This document shows positions 47,207 to 55,952 of a stretch of DNA of 64,000 nucleotides, piece after piece. The stretch lies in contig NZ_JBNHEQ010000053.1 of assembly GCF_050016015.1 (NCBI RefSeq), positions 1 through 64,000 on the forward strand, in the 5' to 3' direction. Under the pieces are notes generated by a model that did not search any database, was not told where the DNA came from, and saw nothing but the letters and a program-made list of their open reading frames with translations. How positions within the stretch are numbered: position 1 is the first letter of the stretch; each line of letters begins with the position of its first letter. A program made the position numbers and the translations under genes. Source of the DNA: Trichodesmium sp002260545. GTDB taxonomy: Bacteria > Cyanobacteriota > Cyanobacteriia > Cyanobacteriales > Microcoleaceae.

Positions 47207-47920
47207 ATGGAAACAACTCAACAAAATTCAACCAAACAAGAAATCCTGCAACATTTGATGAAGCGAACTCAAGCTACTGCTTCAGAGTTAGCTGAGTCAT
47301 TAGAAATTAGCCCCCAGGCCATACGTCGCCATTTAAAAGACTTAGAAACAGAAGGACTGATTATATATAAATCAGTAGCAACAGGAATGGGAAGGCCACA
47401 ACATATCTATGAACTGACAACTCAGGGACGCGATCGCTTTCCCCACAGTTACGATCAGTTCGCTGTTTCTTTTCTGGATACTTTGGCAGAAACTATGGGA
47501 TATGACCAACTTACCCAAATCCTGCACAAACAATGGCAACGTAAGGCAATGCACTATCGCCAACTACTGGGAACAGGATCAGTGCAGGAGCGCGTAGCCC
47601 ATTTAGTAGAACTCCGCAAAGCTGAGGGTTACATGGCAGAGTGGTATCCTAATGAACAGGTCAAAATTGAAAATTCAAAATTCAAAAGTGATTCAACTTT
47701 AGAGGAAGTTGAAGGATATATATTGATAGAACATAACTGTGCCATATCTAATGTGGCCGAATCTTTCCCCAGTGTTTGTGGCCATGAGTTAGAGATGTTT
47801 GGTGCTGTACTGCCTGATTGTACTGTAGAGAGAACCCATTGGATTGTTAATGGAGAACATCGTTGTGGTTATTTAATTATTAAACAGAAGGAAGAAGGAA
47901 GAAGCGAAGAAGTGGTGTAA
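47207..47920 (+). CDS. sufR: Fe-S sensing repressor SufR
   Basis: 237 residues, winged-helix regulator of the suf operon and of itself. N-terminal DNA-binding part: TASELAESLEISPQAIRRHL, LETEGLIIY, GRPQHIYELT. C-terminal cluster-binding cysteines C178, C191, C205 and C220 have the spacing C-x12-C-x13-C-x14-C, diagnostic of SufR. The linker around residues 150-170 is unusually Lys/Ser-rich. Divergent from sufB, with operators in between. Confidence 0.95.
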   Translation: METTQQNSTKQEILQHLMKRTQATASELAESLEISPQAIRRHLKDLETEGLIIYKSVATGMGRPQHIYELTTQGRDRFPHSYDQFAVSFLDTLAETMGYDQLTQILHKQWQRKAMHYRQLLGTGSVQERVAHLVELRKAEGYMAEWYPNEQVKIENSKFKSDSTLEEVEGYILIEHNCAISNVAESFPSVCGHELEMFGAVLPDCTVERTHWIVNGEHRCGYLIIKQKEEGRSEEVV

Positions 47921-47966
47921 TTTTTCTTTATACTGTCAATAAAAAAATATAAAATTAAAAGTTGAT

Positions 47967-48338
47967 ATGCAACCATCGATGGAATTTTTAACGCCAGAGG
48001 AGTCTGCTCAAGTTGATGCAGCGCTCCTAACTTCTAAGGATAAGTTTTCAACACGATTGGCCATTTATTCTTTGAGGTGTTTAAGGCAAATAGCCACTGA
48101 AACAGGTTTGACTCCAGAGAAAATACCTGCTGAACAGGTGGAAACTTGGATTAAAAAGGATGAAAGTCTGAAGCAAAATTTAGATATAGATGCTAATTTT
48201 GAGAGTTTCTTTATTAAATTGGTGATGGCCTCGTTATCTCCTTTAAAGCAGGTTGCTCAAGAATCTGCTATACCAATTCAGGATTTGACAGTTCAGCAGG
48301 TTATTAAATGGTTTGAGAAAAAAGGAAAGCTAGACTAA
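47967..48338 (+). CDS. Conserved cyanobacterial hypothetical protein
   Basis: 123 residues, all-helical and acidic: FLTPEESAQVDAALLTSKDK, STRLAIYSLRCLRQIAT, then an internal echo (FIKLVMASLSPLKQVAQ). The two halves look like a duplicated helical unit. 46 bp after sufR and on the same strand, so it may be cotranscribed. No function assigned. Confidence 0.7.
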   Translation: MQPSMEFLTPEESAQVDAALLTSKDKFSTRLAIYSLRCLRQIATETGLTPEKIPAEQVETWIKKDESLKQNLDIDANFESFFIKLVMASLSPLKQVAQESAIPIQDLTVQQVIKWFEKKGKLD

Positions 48339-48455
48339 AGATTTTAGGCACGGATGGGATGATTAAGAGATGGACGTTTTTTAGTTAGGCATTTGAGGAA
48401 AAATGAACGATTTGAACTCAAAGTTTGAGACGGAAAAAAAATTTTGCTTAGGGGG

Positions 48456-48484
48456 TTGACATTTATAGAAAAGGTATTTATAGT
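48456..48484 (+). promoter_or_regulatory. Sigma-70 promoter of the 5S rRNA gene
   Basis: TTGACA (48456-48461), 17-bp spacer, TATAGT (48479-48484). It precedes the 5S gene by about 80 bp. Confidence 0.8.
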
Positions 48485-48563
48485 AATAAATGTAAGGAAA
48501 ACAAAGAGCTGGAAGACCTAAAGGTTAAAGGCAAATATAATTAATTAAAGTGATTATAAAGTT

Positions 48564-48682
48564 TTCCTGGTGTCTATGACGTAGTGGAACCACTCCGATC
48601 CATCCCGAACTCGGAAGTGAAACGCTAGAGTGGCGAAGATACTCGGTGGGTAGCTGCCCGGTAAAATAGCACGATGCCAGGT
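48564..48682 (+). rRNA. rrf: 5S ribosomal RNA, free-standing
   Basis: About 118 bases. Terminal stem TCCTGGTGTC with GATGCCAGG, the loop A/B core CACTCCGATCCATCCCGAAC and GTGAAACGC, and loop E-type GGGTAGCTGCCC region are all typical of cyanobacterial 5S. No 16S, 23S or tRNA gene is nearby. Own promoter and terminator. The exact ends are set to within two bases. Confidence 0.93.
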
Positions 48683-48692
48683 TAAATATAAA

Positions 48693-48732
48693 CAAAGGTT
48701 CTCTTAACGATACAAGAGAACCTTTGTTTTTT
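48693..48732 (+). terminator. Rho-independent terminator of the 5S gene
   Basis: Perfect 13-bp stem CAAAGGTTCTCTT (48693-48705) and AAGAGAACCTTTG (48714-48726), 8-base loop, then TTTTTT. Confidence 0.95.
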
Positions 48733-48763
48733 GGTGAATTTAACATTCCTCTTACCAAAAAAT

Positions 48764-49106
48764 AAAGGTATAAAGCCTCTCACTCACCGTGGAGAAACAA
48801 AAAAAATTTCCTTTTATTCAATCCTCTTCCTTTTAGGGCTATGCTTTATAAACATCTTTCTTAACATAAAACTTGACAAAACAGACAAGTTATGTGTGTG
48901 TAGGTCTTGAAAAGGCTTTTTTCACAGCAAAAATGTATTCAAAATTACATTTTTTTTAATAACTTAAGTAGTTTTGCCTAGCTACTATAACTATTTCTCC
49001 CTTCTCCCCTGCTCCCTGCTCCCCCTCTCCCCACAAGGTTTTCAGCAGTTCCTTATAAGGGATAGCTTTTAGGGAGAGGTAATTATCAATTATCAATTAT
49101 CAATTA
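48764..49106. repeat. Dispersed repeat interrupted by a 227-bp insertion
   Basis: Left part 48764-48838 (AAAGGTATAAAGCCTCT...CTTTTAGGG) and right part 49066-49106 (CTTTTAGGGAGAGGTAATT...) rejoin perfectly to the uninterrupted copy at 37895-38004 if the insert and one CTTTTAGGG are removed. No gene. Confidence 0.75.
48839..49065. mobile_element. Small insertion (MITE-like) with 9-bp target duplication CTTTTAGGG
   Basis: 227 bp flanked by direct CTTTTAGGG. Ends are imperfect inverted repeats CTATGCTTTATAA and CTATCCCTTATAA (11 of 13). No coding capacity. Confidence 0.65.
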
Positions 49107-49321
49107 TTGAAAAACAGTATCTAAATACTATTTAGAGCAATCCTAAATAAGTCTAAATAGGTTGTAAGATTTTATCGTAGGGCTTTTGGTCTCGAAATCT
49201 CTTGGTACTTGGGTTTGGAGACCAAACCCCTACAGTTTTTTCTCACAATTATTCCTGATTGCTATAGTTATGATATGATTCTCAAGACTATTCTAATGTA
49301 ATTTATTATTACGAATAACTT
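49107..49321. other. Spacer with one GGGTTTGG hairpin
   Basis: GGGTTTGGAGACCAAACCCC (49211-49230) followed by TACAGTTTTTT, terminator-like on the plus strand although no gene directly precedes it. Confidence 0.45.
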
Positions 49322-49813
49322 ATGAGCGATTTATCTGACAAAAAAGTTGAATTTCCGGCATTTTTCCAAGATGAATATGGTTTATCTAATGCTGAAGAAA
49401 TAGCTACTCTTAACTATGGCTATGCTTTGCTGACTATTGCTGGAGCTGATGGAGAAGTTAGCCAAGCAGAAATGAATTGGCTAATAAATCACCAACTTTC
49501 TTTAAATGTGCCAGAACACATTATTGAAGCATACAAAACTTTTGACTACAAAAATGGCAATTTGGAAGAACTAATTCCTGATATTAATAGAGCTGATGTG
49601 CCTTTTAATGTTGCCAGATCGTTAATTTATCATGCCATAAAAATGTCTAAAGCTGATTTAGAATTCGCGTATGAAGAACAAAAGGCTGTCATAAAAGCAG
49701 CTAAACTTTTAGGAGTTTCTGATGATATTCGATTAGCCTTAAATAGTTTAGTTGATACGGAAGAAAGTGTTAATAGAACGCGGAAAGCATTGATGGAGAC
49801 AAATAAAATTTGA
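49322..49813 (+). CDS. TerB-like domain protein
   Basis: 163 residues, helical. Two acidic motifs fit the TerB/DUF533 fold: YALLTIAGADGEVSQAEMNW and KMSKADLEFAYEEQKAVIKA followed by AKLLGVSDD. TerB-like domains bind metal or act in envelope stress; the role in cyanobacteria is unknown. No ter operon nearby. Confidence 0.65.
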   Translation: MSDLSDKKVEFPAFFQDEYGLSNAEEIATLNYGYALLTIAGADGEVSQAEMNWLINHQLSLNVPEHIIEAYKTFDYKNGNLEELIPDINRADVPFNVARSLIYHAIKMSKADLEFAYEEQKAVIKAAKLLGVSDDIRLALNSLVDTEESVNRTRKALMETNKI

Positions 49814-50037
49814 TTAATTGAGGCAGATTTTGTAATTATAATTGTAACTCACGCTAGTTGATTCTAATAGTAAGGGTAGATTAAAAAAAATCTTGGTGTA
49901 TCATCATTTTGAGAGATATTTTAATCCACCCTGTATATTGATTTTAAATATTAAAATAGGCAATGTACAAGATAATTATTATTGTATAGGAAAAAATAAT
50001 TTTATTCAATTTATTAATATCGGAAAAAGGCGAAACT

Positions 50038-50901
50038 ATGAAAGCAGTTGTACCTCCAAAACTAATATTAGATAATTTATTAAAAGATTGGCTGCTAGAA
50101 GATATTGGTAGAGGCGATCGCACAACTTCTGGCCTATTTTCAGGTAGTGAAGTAATTTTAGGTACTGGCCATTGGTTAGTAAAGGAAGCAGGAGTCATTG
50201 CAGGTTTACCCATAGCAGCTAGGGTATTTCAACTTCTGGATGAAAAGGTAAATTTTTTACCCAGTGTTGCAGAGGGGGAATGGTGCGAGAAGGGAACAGT
50301 AATTGCTAAATTAGATGGGCCTTTAGATAGTTTACTCACTGGGGAGAGGGTGGCCTTAAATCTAGGAATGCGTCTGAGTGGGATAGCAACTATGACTCGT
50401 AGATATGCAGATAAAATTGCCGATCTACCAGTGCAACTCGTTGATACTCGGAAAACAACACCTGGTCTGAGAATATTAGAAAAATATGCCACTCAAGTTG
50501 GTGGGGCAAAAAATCATCGGATGGGTTTGGATGATGCGGTAATGATTAAAGATAATCATATTGCTGCTGCTGGAGGTATTGGGGAAGCGATCGCTAAAGT
50601 CAGAGAAACAATGCCTTATCCTTTAACTATTGAAGTAGAAACAGAAACATTAGTAGAAGTAGAGACTGCTTTGGAGCATCAAGCAGATATTATTATGCTT
50701 GATAATATGTCTGTTGAAGTGATGGAGCAAGCAGTTAAAATGATTCGGCAAAATAATCGTCGGATTAAAATAGAAGCTTCGGGAAATATTACCTTAGAAA
50801 CTATTAGGAATGTTGCCGAAACAGGAGTAGATTATATTTCTACAAGTGCTCCTATTACTCGGTCAACTTGGTTAGATTTAAGTATGAAAATTAGGGAGTA
50901 G
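50038..50901 (+). CDS. nadC: Nicotinate-nucleotide pyrophosphorylase (quinolinate phosphoribosyltransferase)
   Basis: 287 residues. Converts quinolinate and PRPP to nicotinate mononucleotide, in NAD synthesis. Motifs: WLLEDIGRGDRTT, LNLGMRLSGIATMTRRY, LVDTRKTTPGLRILEKYA, GGAKNHRMGLDDAVMIKDNH, EVETETLVEVETAL, and the closing ISTSAPITRS. ATG 50038 follows AAAAGGCG. The end of the gene runs into GGAGTAG repeats. Complements nadK at 3785, although they are not linked. Confidence 0.96.
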   Translation: MKAVVPPKLILDNLLKDWLLEDIGRGDRTTSGLFSGSEVILGTGHWLVKEAGVIAGLPIAARVFQLLDEKVNFLPSVAEGEWCEKGTVIAKLDGPLDSLLTGERVALNLGMRLSGIATMTRRYADKIADLPVQLVDTRKTTPGLRILEKYATQVGGAKNHRMGLDDAVMIKDNHIAAAGGIGEAIAKVRETMPYPLTIEVETETLVEVETALEHQADIIMLDNMSVEVMEQAVKMIRQNNRRIKIEASGNITLETIRNVAETGVDYISTSAPITRSTWLDLSMKIRE

Positions 50902-51227
50902 GGAGTAGGGAGTAGGGAGTAGGGACTAGGGGAGTATTTTTTTTTCCTTATCTGCCTTTTATGCTAACTTTTTGAGCGTTTTAATGAAGCGGTAAAAATA
51001 TTTTACAGGAAATGTCTCTTTGACAATAAAAATGATTTATGGCCTAAAAAATGGTATTTAAACCATTAAATTCTGATTTCTGGCTCCTGACTCCTAAAAA
51101 ATTCCCTAGCTATTTAGTAATAGATGGAGAATCTTTAGCTTACTGATAGAAACTTTTTTTACTATTCCTAATTCCCTATTCCCTAATTCCCTAATTCTAT
51201 ATTCTCTATTCCCTATTCCCTGTTCCC
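50896..51227. repeat. Tandem heptamers on both sides of a gene-free spacer
   Basis: GGAGTAG repeats at 50896-50930 overlap the nadC stop. ATTCCCTA-type repeats at 51170-51228 abut the stop of the next minus-strand gene. Nothing else seen between. Confidence 0.7.
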
Positions 51228-52256
51228 TTATTTTGAAATAAAATGTACCCAGAAACTACCATCTGGCATACAAACATTACGAATTAATCGATAAGAATAA
51301 TGTAGATAAGCACCACTTAAGTCAGTACGATATCCAGTAGAAAACCATTCGCCATAAGGGTCGTGAATAAATAATCCTTCATTATCAAAACCAACACCAA
51401 CAATTAGATGACCAAAAGAAGTAAAATAACTGTGTATAGCGACAGGATTTCCTGCTATTAAGAAATCTTGAACTTCTTCAATTGTAGCATTAGTTTTAAA
51501 AGTATCTTTACATCCATAATCTCTAACAATTTTAACTAAATGATATGGATTATGACGACTGTAACCTTGACTTAAAGCATACTCGTAAAGCTCATCTTCA
51601 AATTCACCATAATTAGAACTACGATTCGCTTCTAAAAATTCTAAACATGAAGCGATTGAAGTAATATTACATAAGCCAGTAGGATTATACCAATCATCTA
51701 GTTTTGGTTTGTATGGAACTTTTATTCTGATATTTTCTGGTCTGAACTTGGGATGAACAACTTGATTATTTTCAGAAATTTCAATGTTTTTTTCATGGAT
51801 ATACCAAACTCCTGAACTGTTATGTTTATGGTTACGAAAAGCAATTCGGAAGTGGTTTCTTACTGGAGCGTAAGCTAAAAGTTCAAATTCTTGATTAGCA
51901 GGAATATGATGTTTTTCTGAATCAGTTAATTGAGAAGATTGAAGGGGTCTAGACTTAAGAATAGTGTCTTTTTTAGTTTTTAATATAATTGGAGCTGCCG
52001 GAATATTTGCTTCTATTGCCTCGAACAATTTGTTAATAGTTTTCTCCCCTAAATATCCAGCTTCACCACTTTTTTGATTAACTTGAAACCGATGAAGTGC
52101 TGCGGTAGTTAATGGGCCAAATATCCCATCTACTGGCGGGTTAAGCATATTTAGGTCAATAAGTATGGCCTGAATCTCGCGAGTCAGGTGTTCATCGTCG
52201 GCCAGAGTTTTTACGTCGTATTTAAGGTCTGTCCCCAGAAAGTCTTTGAGTTCCAT
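51228..52256 (-). CDS. Peptidoglycan-binding / C39-like cysteine peptidase protein
   Basis: 342 residues. A PG-binding domain at about 20-75 (LTREIQAILIDLNMLNPPVD, GIFGPLTTAALHRFQ), an SH3-like middle (about 90-165), then a papain-like C39_2 domain with Cys in WYNPTGLCNITSIASCL, His in FTSFGHLIVGVGF and the third residue in LFIHDPYGEWF. No signal peptide is obvious, so export would need another route. Possibly a wall-acting or bacteriocin-type peptidase. Single gene. Confidence 0.75.
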   Translation of the reverse strand: MELKDFLGTDLKYDVKTLADDEHLTREIQAILIDLNMLNPPVDGIFGPLTTAALHRFQVNQKSGEAGYLGEKTINKLFEAIEANIPAAPIILKTKKDTILKSRPLQSSQLTDSEKHHIPANQEFELLAYAPVRNHFRIAFRNHKHNSSGVWYIHEKNIEISENNQVVHPKFRPENIRIKVPYKPKLDDWYNPTGLCNITSIASCLEFLEANRSSNYGEFEDELYEYALSQGYSRHNPYHLVKIVRDYGCKDTFKTNATIEEVQDFLIAGNPVAIHSYFTSFGHLIVGVGFDNEGLFIHDPYGEWFSTGYRTDLSGAYLHYSYRLIRNVCMPDGSFWVHFISK

Positions 52257-53347
52257 ATTATGTTGATAGAACGGGAAATAGTAATCAGGAGCTATAATAT
52301 ACTATTCTCTGGACTAGACCAAATTATGGGACATTTATGAGAAGTTGGTTGGAATTTTAGTTTGTTTTAAGTTTGGGTAATCGTTATTACCATTTGTTGA
52401 ATTTTCTATAATCGATTGCCCCTGCTATCTTTATACTAATTGAAGGGTTTGTTCTACATTTTTAGGTTTTGGCAGGGTTTTAGCTTATTGCTGATATTCT
52501 TCAACTAATAGCTCAAAATTAAGGTCAAGCTTTATTTTGGGTTTTGCAGAATCAACTGCCATAATTTCTAGGTTTCACTTTTTTGCAGTCTAGATTATAG
52601 CATTTTTTGAGAGTTGGGTAATGAGTTGAGAGCGATCGCCAAACGCTGTTGATTGTGGAAGGGCGATCGCTCGTTCGTAGTAACGACTTCAGTTGTAGAG
52701 ATTCAGTTGGCTTCCAAAAGTTAGGTTAGTAAATGAGCAGTGAAAAAGTTTTTGTTTGTAGAATTGCTTGAGCAATATCTATAGTTCTGGCTAGAGCAAT
52801 TCTACGCAGCTCTAATTAAACTACTCAACCGGACATAATATTACGGCGGGAATTTTCAATGGGGTTATTCACCACAAATAGAAAATATTCCATTGCATGA
52901 AGAAATTTGAGAGATACACCTAAAACTTTCAGGTGAATCTCTCTAAAATCAAATAGAGGTGTCTAGTTATGCAAAAATGGATTATGAAGCTTTGATGAAG
53001 TTAGATGGGAAAGTGTATCCGGGAAGTTTCGCAGTGGTAGGATAAAAGTTTGAGCAAAAATGTCAAGACTTATACCAGTTTTTATTTCGGCAGACCACAG
53101 TAGGGACGTTGCATACAGCGTCCTTACAAGGTTTTGTTTATGGAGATGTCTAATTTGAAAAGGGCTGTAAGCAAAAGATAAAATCCTATATCATCTGTAG
53201 GGGCGAATTGCCATTCGCCCCTACTCCCCTACTCCCTAAATAAAGACTTTTTCAGCAAACCCCAAATAGATACTCTCCCTGAATTATCAGAAAAATTGCC
53301 AGAAAATTTGTTGTACATCAATAATTTCATTGGTATGATTAGTCATC
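52257..53347. other. Gene-poor spacer with scattered repeats
   Basis: 1.1 kb. Two HIP1-like sites (about 52631 and 52665), a hairpin GAGAGATACACCT (52909-52921) / AGGTGAATCTCTC (52931-52943), a degenerate GTAGGGACGTTGCA palindrome (53100-53127) and a near-perfect GTAGGGGCGAATTG palindrome (53197-53224). I see no gene. Confidence 0.55.
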
Positions 53348-53851
53348 TTATTTAAGTTTTTCCTTTAATTGATTTAACTGTTCGGGAGTTAGTTTAATTT
53401 GTACTTCTAATAACTGTTTAGCATCCTGAAATAAGAGCATATTATTTTCGACAAAAATTTCGGGATTATTCAGTTCAATTCTTTGATATTTAATTTGTGG
53501 TAATGCAACTCGAATTACCAGTTTTTGTTGAGATTGTGGAAAAATATATAATTCCTGACGAGTATGATTTAGTGCTAACTTTTGCACAGTTGTATTACTT
53601 TCTGTGGGAGAATTAGGTTTCCGCCAATAAAGAGTAATACCGCGAATTTCTGGTTGAGCAATGAGAAATATTTCATCAAATCTTTGTGGTTCCCAATCAA
53701 GTTCTGAAATATCTCCACTATCAGGAATTAGTCTTTGTCGCCAGGTAATTTCTTTTCCTGCTAGAGCTGCCCACCATTCACGAATAGTATCTAGATTATT
53801 GGGATTTTCTGGGTTATTACTGCCGAATTGCCAAATAGTTTTAAGTTGCAT
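53348..53851 (-). CDS. Conserved hypothetical protein
   Basis: 167 residues, mostly beta strand with Trp-rich start (MQLKTIWQFGSNNPENPNN, EWWAALAGKEITWRQRL), FDEIFLIAQPEIRGITLYWR, and a C-terminal helix with LTPEQLNQLKEKLK. No signal peptide or membrane span. I do not recognise the family. The long open frame and normal composition make it likely to be real. Confidence 0.65.
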   Translation of the reverse strand: MQLKTIWQFGSNNPENPNNLDTIREWWAALAGKEITWRQRLIPDSGDISELDWEPQRFDEIFLIAQPEIRGITLYWRKPNSPTESNTTVQKLALNHTRQELYIFPQSQQKLVIRVALPQIKYQRIELNNPEIFVENNMLLFQDAKQLLEVQIKLTPEQLNQLKEKLK

Positions 53852-54474
53852 AATTTTGAGATTTTCTTTGAGTTAAATTATGTTCGTTGAATTAATAATA
53901 ATTTCCTTGATAATAGTGAGTATATACATAAACAAGTAATTTTAGTTGTCTACATACTTAAGATATATTTTTTGAGGATTTTATATATATTTATAGCAAA
54001 TACTTAAAATTTGGACAGTTACTTATTATAGTACATCTCTTTGGGTGCATCTCAATGCGTGAAGAAAGCCAAAAATTTATCGCTTTTAGGGAACAGGGAA
54101 CAGGGAACAGGGAACAGGAAATAGGGAATAGGGAATAGGGAATAGGGAAAAAGTATTTTGGCAAATATGAGATGCACCCATCTCTTTTAGGAAGATTATC
54201 AAAATTACTTAAATTAAGATTTTTAACTTTTAACTTTATAGTTGCACAGATGCCAGCAGGTAATCAGTTTGCCATGACAAAATTCAATCTACTCTATAAA
54301 ATTTTACTGATGAATAAGCGGGAGAAAAATCCCAATCTTAATGCTCAAAAAGACTCACCAACTTTTTACCAATTTCTCAGGTGAATCTCAGATTTTTCAA
54401 AGACTGTCTTAATATCTATTGTAGATACTTTTTATATTGAAGATTAAAGTTTATTAATAGGAGCAAATGACATT
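53852..54474. other. Upstream region of the bufferin operon
   Basis: AT-rich; includes the small element at 54042-54180. AGGAG at 54461-54465 is the ribosome site of bufA. No promoter or metal-responsive operator is clear enough to place. Confidence 0.4.
54042..54180. mobile_element. MITE-like element with TGGGTGCATCTCA ends
   Basis: 139 bp. Perfect 13-bp inverted ends TGGGTGCATCTCA (54042-54054) and TGAGATGCACCCA (54168-54180), flanked by direct TCTCTT (54036-54041, 54181-54186). The inside is GGGAACA and GGGAATA heptamers. Confidence 0.6.
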
Positions 54475-54750
54475 ATGAAAAACATCAATAAGAAGCTAGC
54501 TTTAGCTACTGCTATGACTGGTGTATTAGCTGTTGGTATTGCTACTCTAGGTAGTAATCAGGAAGCTCTTGCTGGAAAAGAAGGTATGGAAAAATGTGCT
54601 GGTATTGTTAAAGCGGGCATGAATGATTGTGGTACTAGCAAACATGACTGTTCGGGTAAGGCTACAGTAGATTCAGATAAAGAAGAGTGGATTTATGTTC
54701 CTATAGGTACTTGTGAGAAAATTGTTGGTGCAACTATTAAGGGACAATAA
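54475..54750 (+). CDS. bufA: Bufferin-type RiPP precursor (DUF2282, BufA1-like)
   Basis: 91 residues. Signal peptide (MKNINKKLALATAMTGVLAV ... ALA, cut near residue 33) and a short core with four cysteines: C41 in GMEKCAGIVKAG, C52 in MNDCG, C59 in KHDCSG and C80 in IGTCEKIVG. This E-K-C-x-G...N-D-C...H-x-C-x-G...T-C-E-K pattern is that of the DUF2282 family, whose characterised members (bufferins) have Cys turned into thiooxazoles and bind copper. AGGAG, 9 bp upstream of ATG 54475. Followed on the same strand by its maturation genes. Start of the operon. Confidence 0.85.
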   Translation: MKNINKKLALATAMTGVLAVGIATLGSNQEALAGKEGMEKCAGIVKAGMNDCGTSKHDCSGKATVDSDKEEWIYVPIGTCEKIVGATIKGQ

Positions 54751-54958
54751 GAAATAGGCTTGCTATATATTAGCTACCAAAGTAAAGTGATTATTACAAA
54801 AATTTTGGCATTTTTGAATCAAGTTATGATTTGAGGTTAATAGAATTGAGAAGAGGAAAATATTCTATAAATAAATATCTCTTTCTTGATTTTCTCTCTT
54901 CCATCAAATCACCTTATAATTCAAGAATGCCATATTTTTATCAATATCAAAATAACTT

Positions 54959-55876
54959 ATGACAACCGAGTTAGAATCTCAAAAGTTTGAATCTGATATT
55001 AATCCGAATTTGCAAATAAATGGAGATTTATCCTGCATTAAGTCACCTTCAATTCAAGGTGCAGGAATTGGATTACGGTCTCTCCATTATCAATATATTC
55101 TTACTCAAAAACCAAAAGTAAATTGGTTTGAAGTTTTATCAGATAACTATTTTTGTGCAGGTGGTTTGCCACTATTTCATTTAGAAAAAATTCGTCAAGA
55201 TTATCCAGTTACTCTACATGGAGTCGGAATGTCTTTAGGTTCAACAGACCCCTTAAATTTAGATTATTTAACTAGATTAAAAAATTTAGCAGCAAAAGTT
55301 GAACCAGATTTAATTTCCGATCATTTATCTTGGATATCTGTGAATGGTCACTATCTTAATGATTTAATTCCTCTTGTTTATACAGAAGAGGTAATGAATT
55401 TTGTGGCATCCAGAATTTTGCAAGTACAGGAATTTTTAGGTAGACAAATTTTGATTGAAAATCCCTCCCCATACTTAAGTTTTACAGATTCAACTATGTC
55501 AGAATGGGAGTTTATTGAAGGATTAGTTAAAAAAGCAGATTGTTATTTACTTTTGGATGTAAATAATCTTTATGTTAATGCCATAAATAATCAAATTGAT
55601 CCTCTAAATTATCTGGATGGTATCCCAAAAACAAGAGTTAAACAGATTCATTTAGCAGGTTACGAAGAAAAAGAAAATTATTTATTAGATACTCACGGTT
55701 ATCCCGTACATCCTCCAGTTTGGGAATTATATCAAGAGGCATTAATTAGGTTTGGCGCTGTACCAACTTTAATAGAATGGGATACTGATATTCCTAGTTT
55801 TGAAGTATTAATGGCAGAAGCAAATAAAGCTGAAAAATTATTAGACTTCTTCCAGAAGTCAGGGAATAGGGAATAG
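54959..55876 (+). CDS. bufB: Multinuclear iron oxidative enzyme, DUF692 (BufB-like)
   Basis: 305 residues, TIM-barrel enzyme of the MbnB/TglH type that modifies Cys in the precursor. Metal-binding motifs: FEVLSDNYF, TLHGVGMSLGS, LISDHLSW, ILIENPSPYL, LLLDVNNLYVN, KQIHLAGYE, DTHGYPVHPPVW and IEWDTDIP. All the usual His/Asp/Glu/Asn positions seem present. 208 bp after bufA. Its last codons and stop (SGNRE-stop) lie in a GGGAATA tandem repeat, so the natural C-terminus may have been replaced. Confidence 0.88.
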   Translation: MTTELESQKFESDINPNLQINGDLSCIKSPSIQGAGIGLRSLHYQYILTQKPKVNWFEVLSDNYFCAGGLPLFHLEKIRQDYPVTLHGVGMSLGSTDPLNLDYLTRLKNLAAKVEPDLISDHLSWISVNGHYLNDLIPLVYTEEVMNFVASRILQVQEFLGRQILIENPSPYLSFTDSTMSEWEFIEGLVKKADCYLLLDVNNLYVNAINNQIDPLNYLDGIPKTRVKQIHLAGYEEKENYLLDTHGYPVHPPVWELYQEALIRFGAVPTLIEWDTDIPSFEVLMAEANKAEKLLDFFQKSGNRE

Positions 55877-55952
55877 GGAATAGGGAATAGGGAATAGGAT
55901 ATCAAATTGTTAATTTCATATCTTTAATTTATTTCATTTTTGATTTTTGGAG

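Noticed and set aside
48485..48563. tRNA gene ahead of the 5S gene
   Set aside because: The leader has no cloverleaf and no T-loop consensus.
48525..48758. 77-residue frame antisense to the 5S rRNA gene
   Set aside because: Overlaps the 5S gene and its terminator; an artefact of structured RNA sequence.
54172..54384. 70-residue frame upstream of bufA
   Set aside because: Starts in the inverted end of a small element and lacks coding character.
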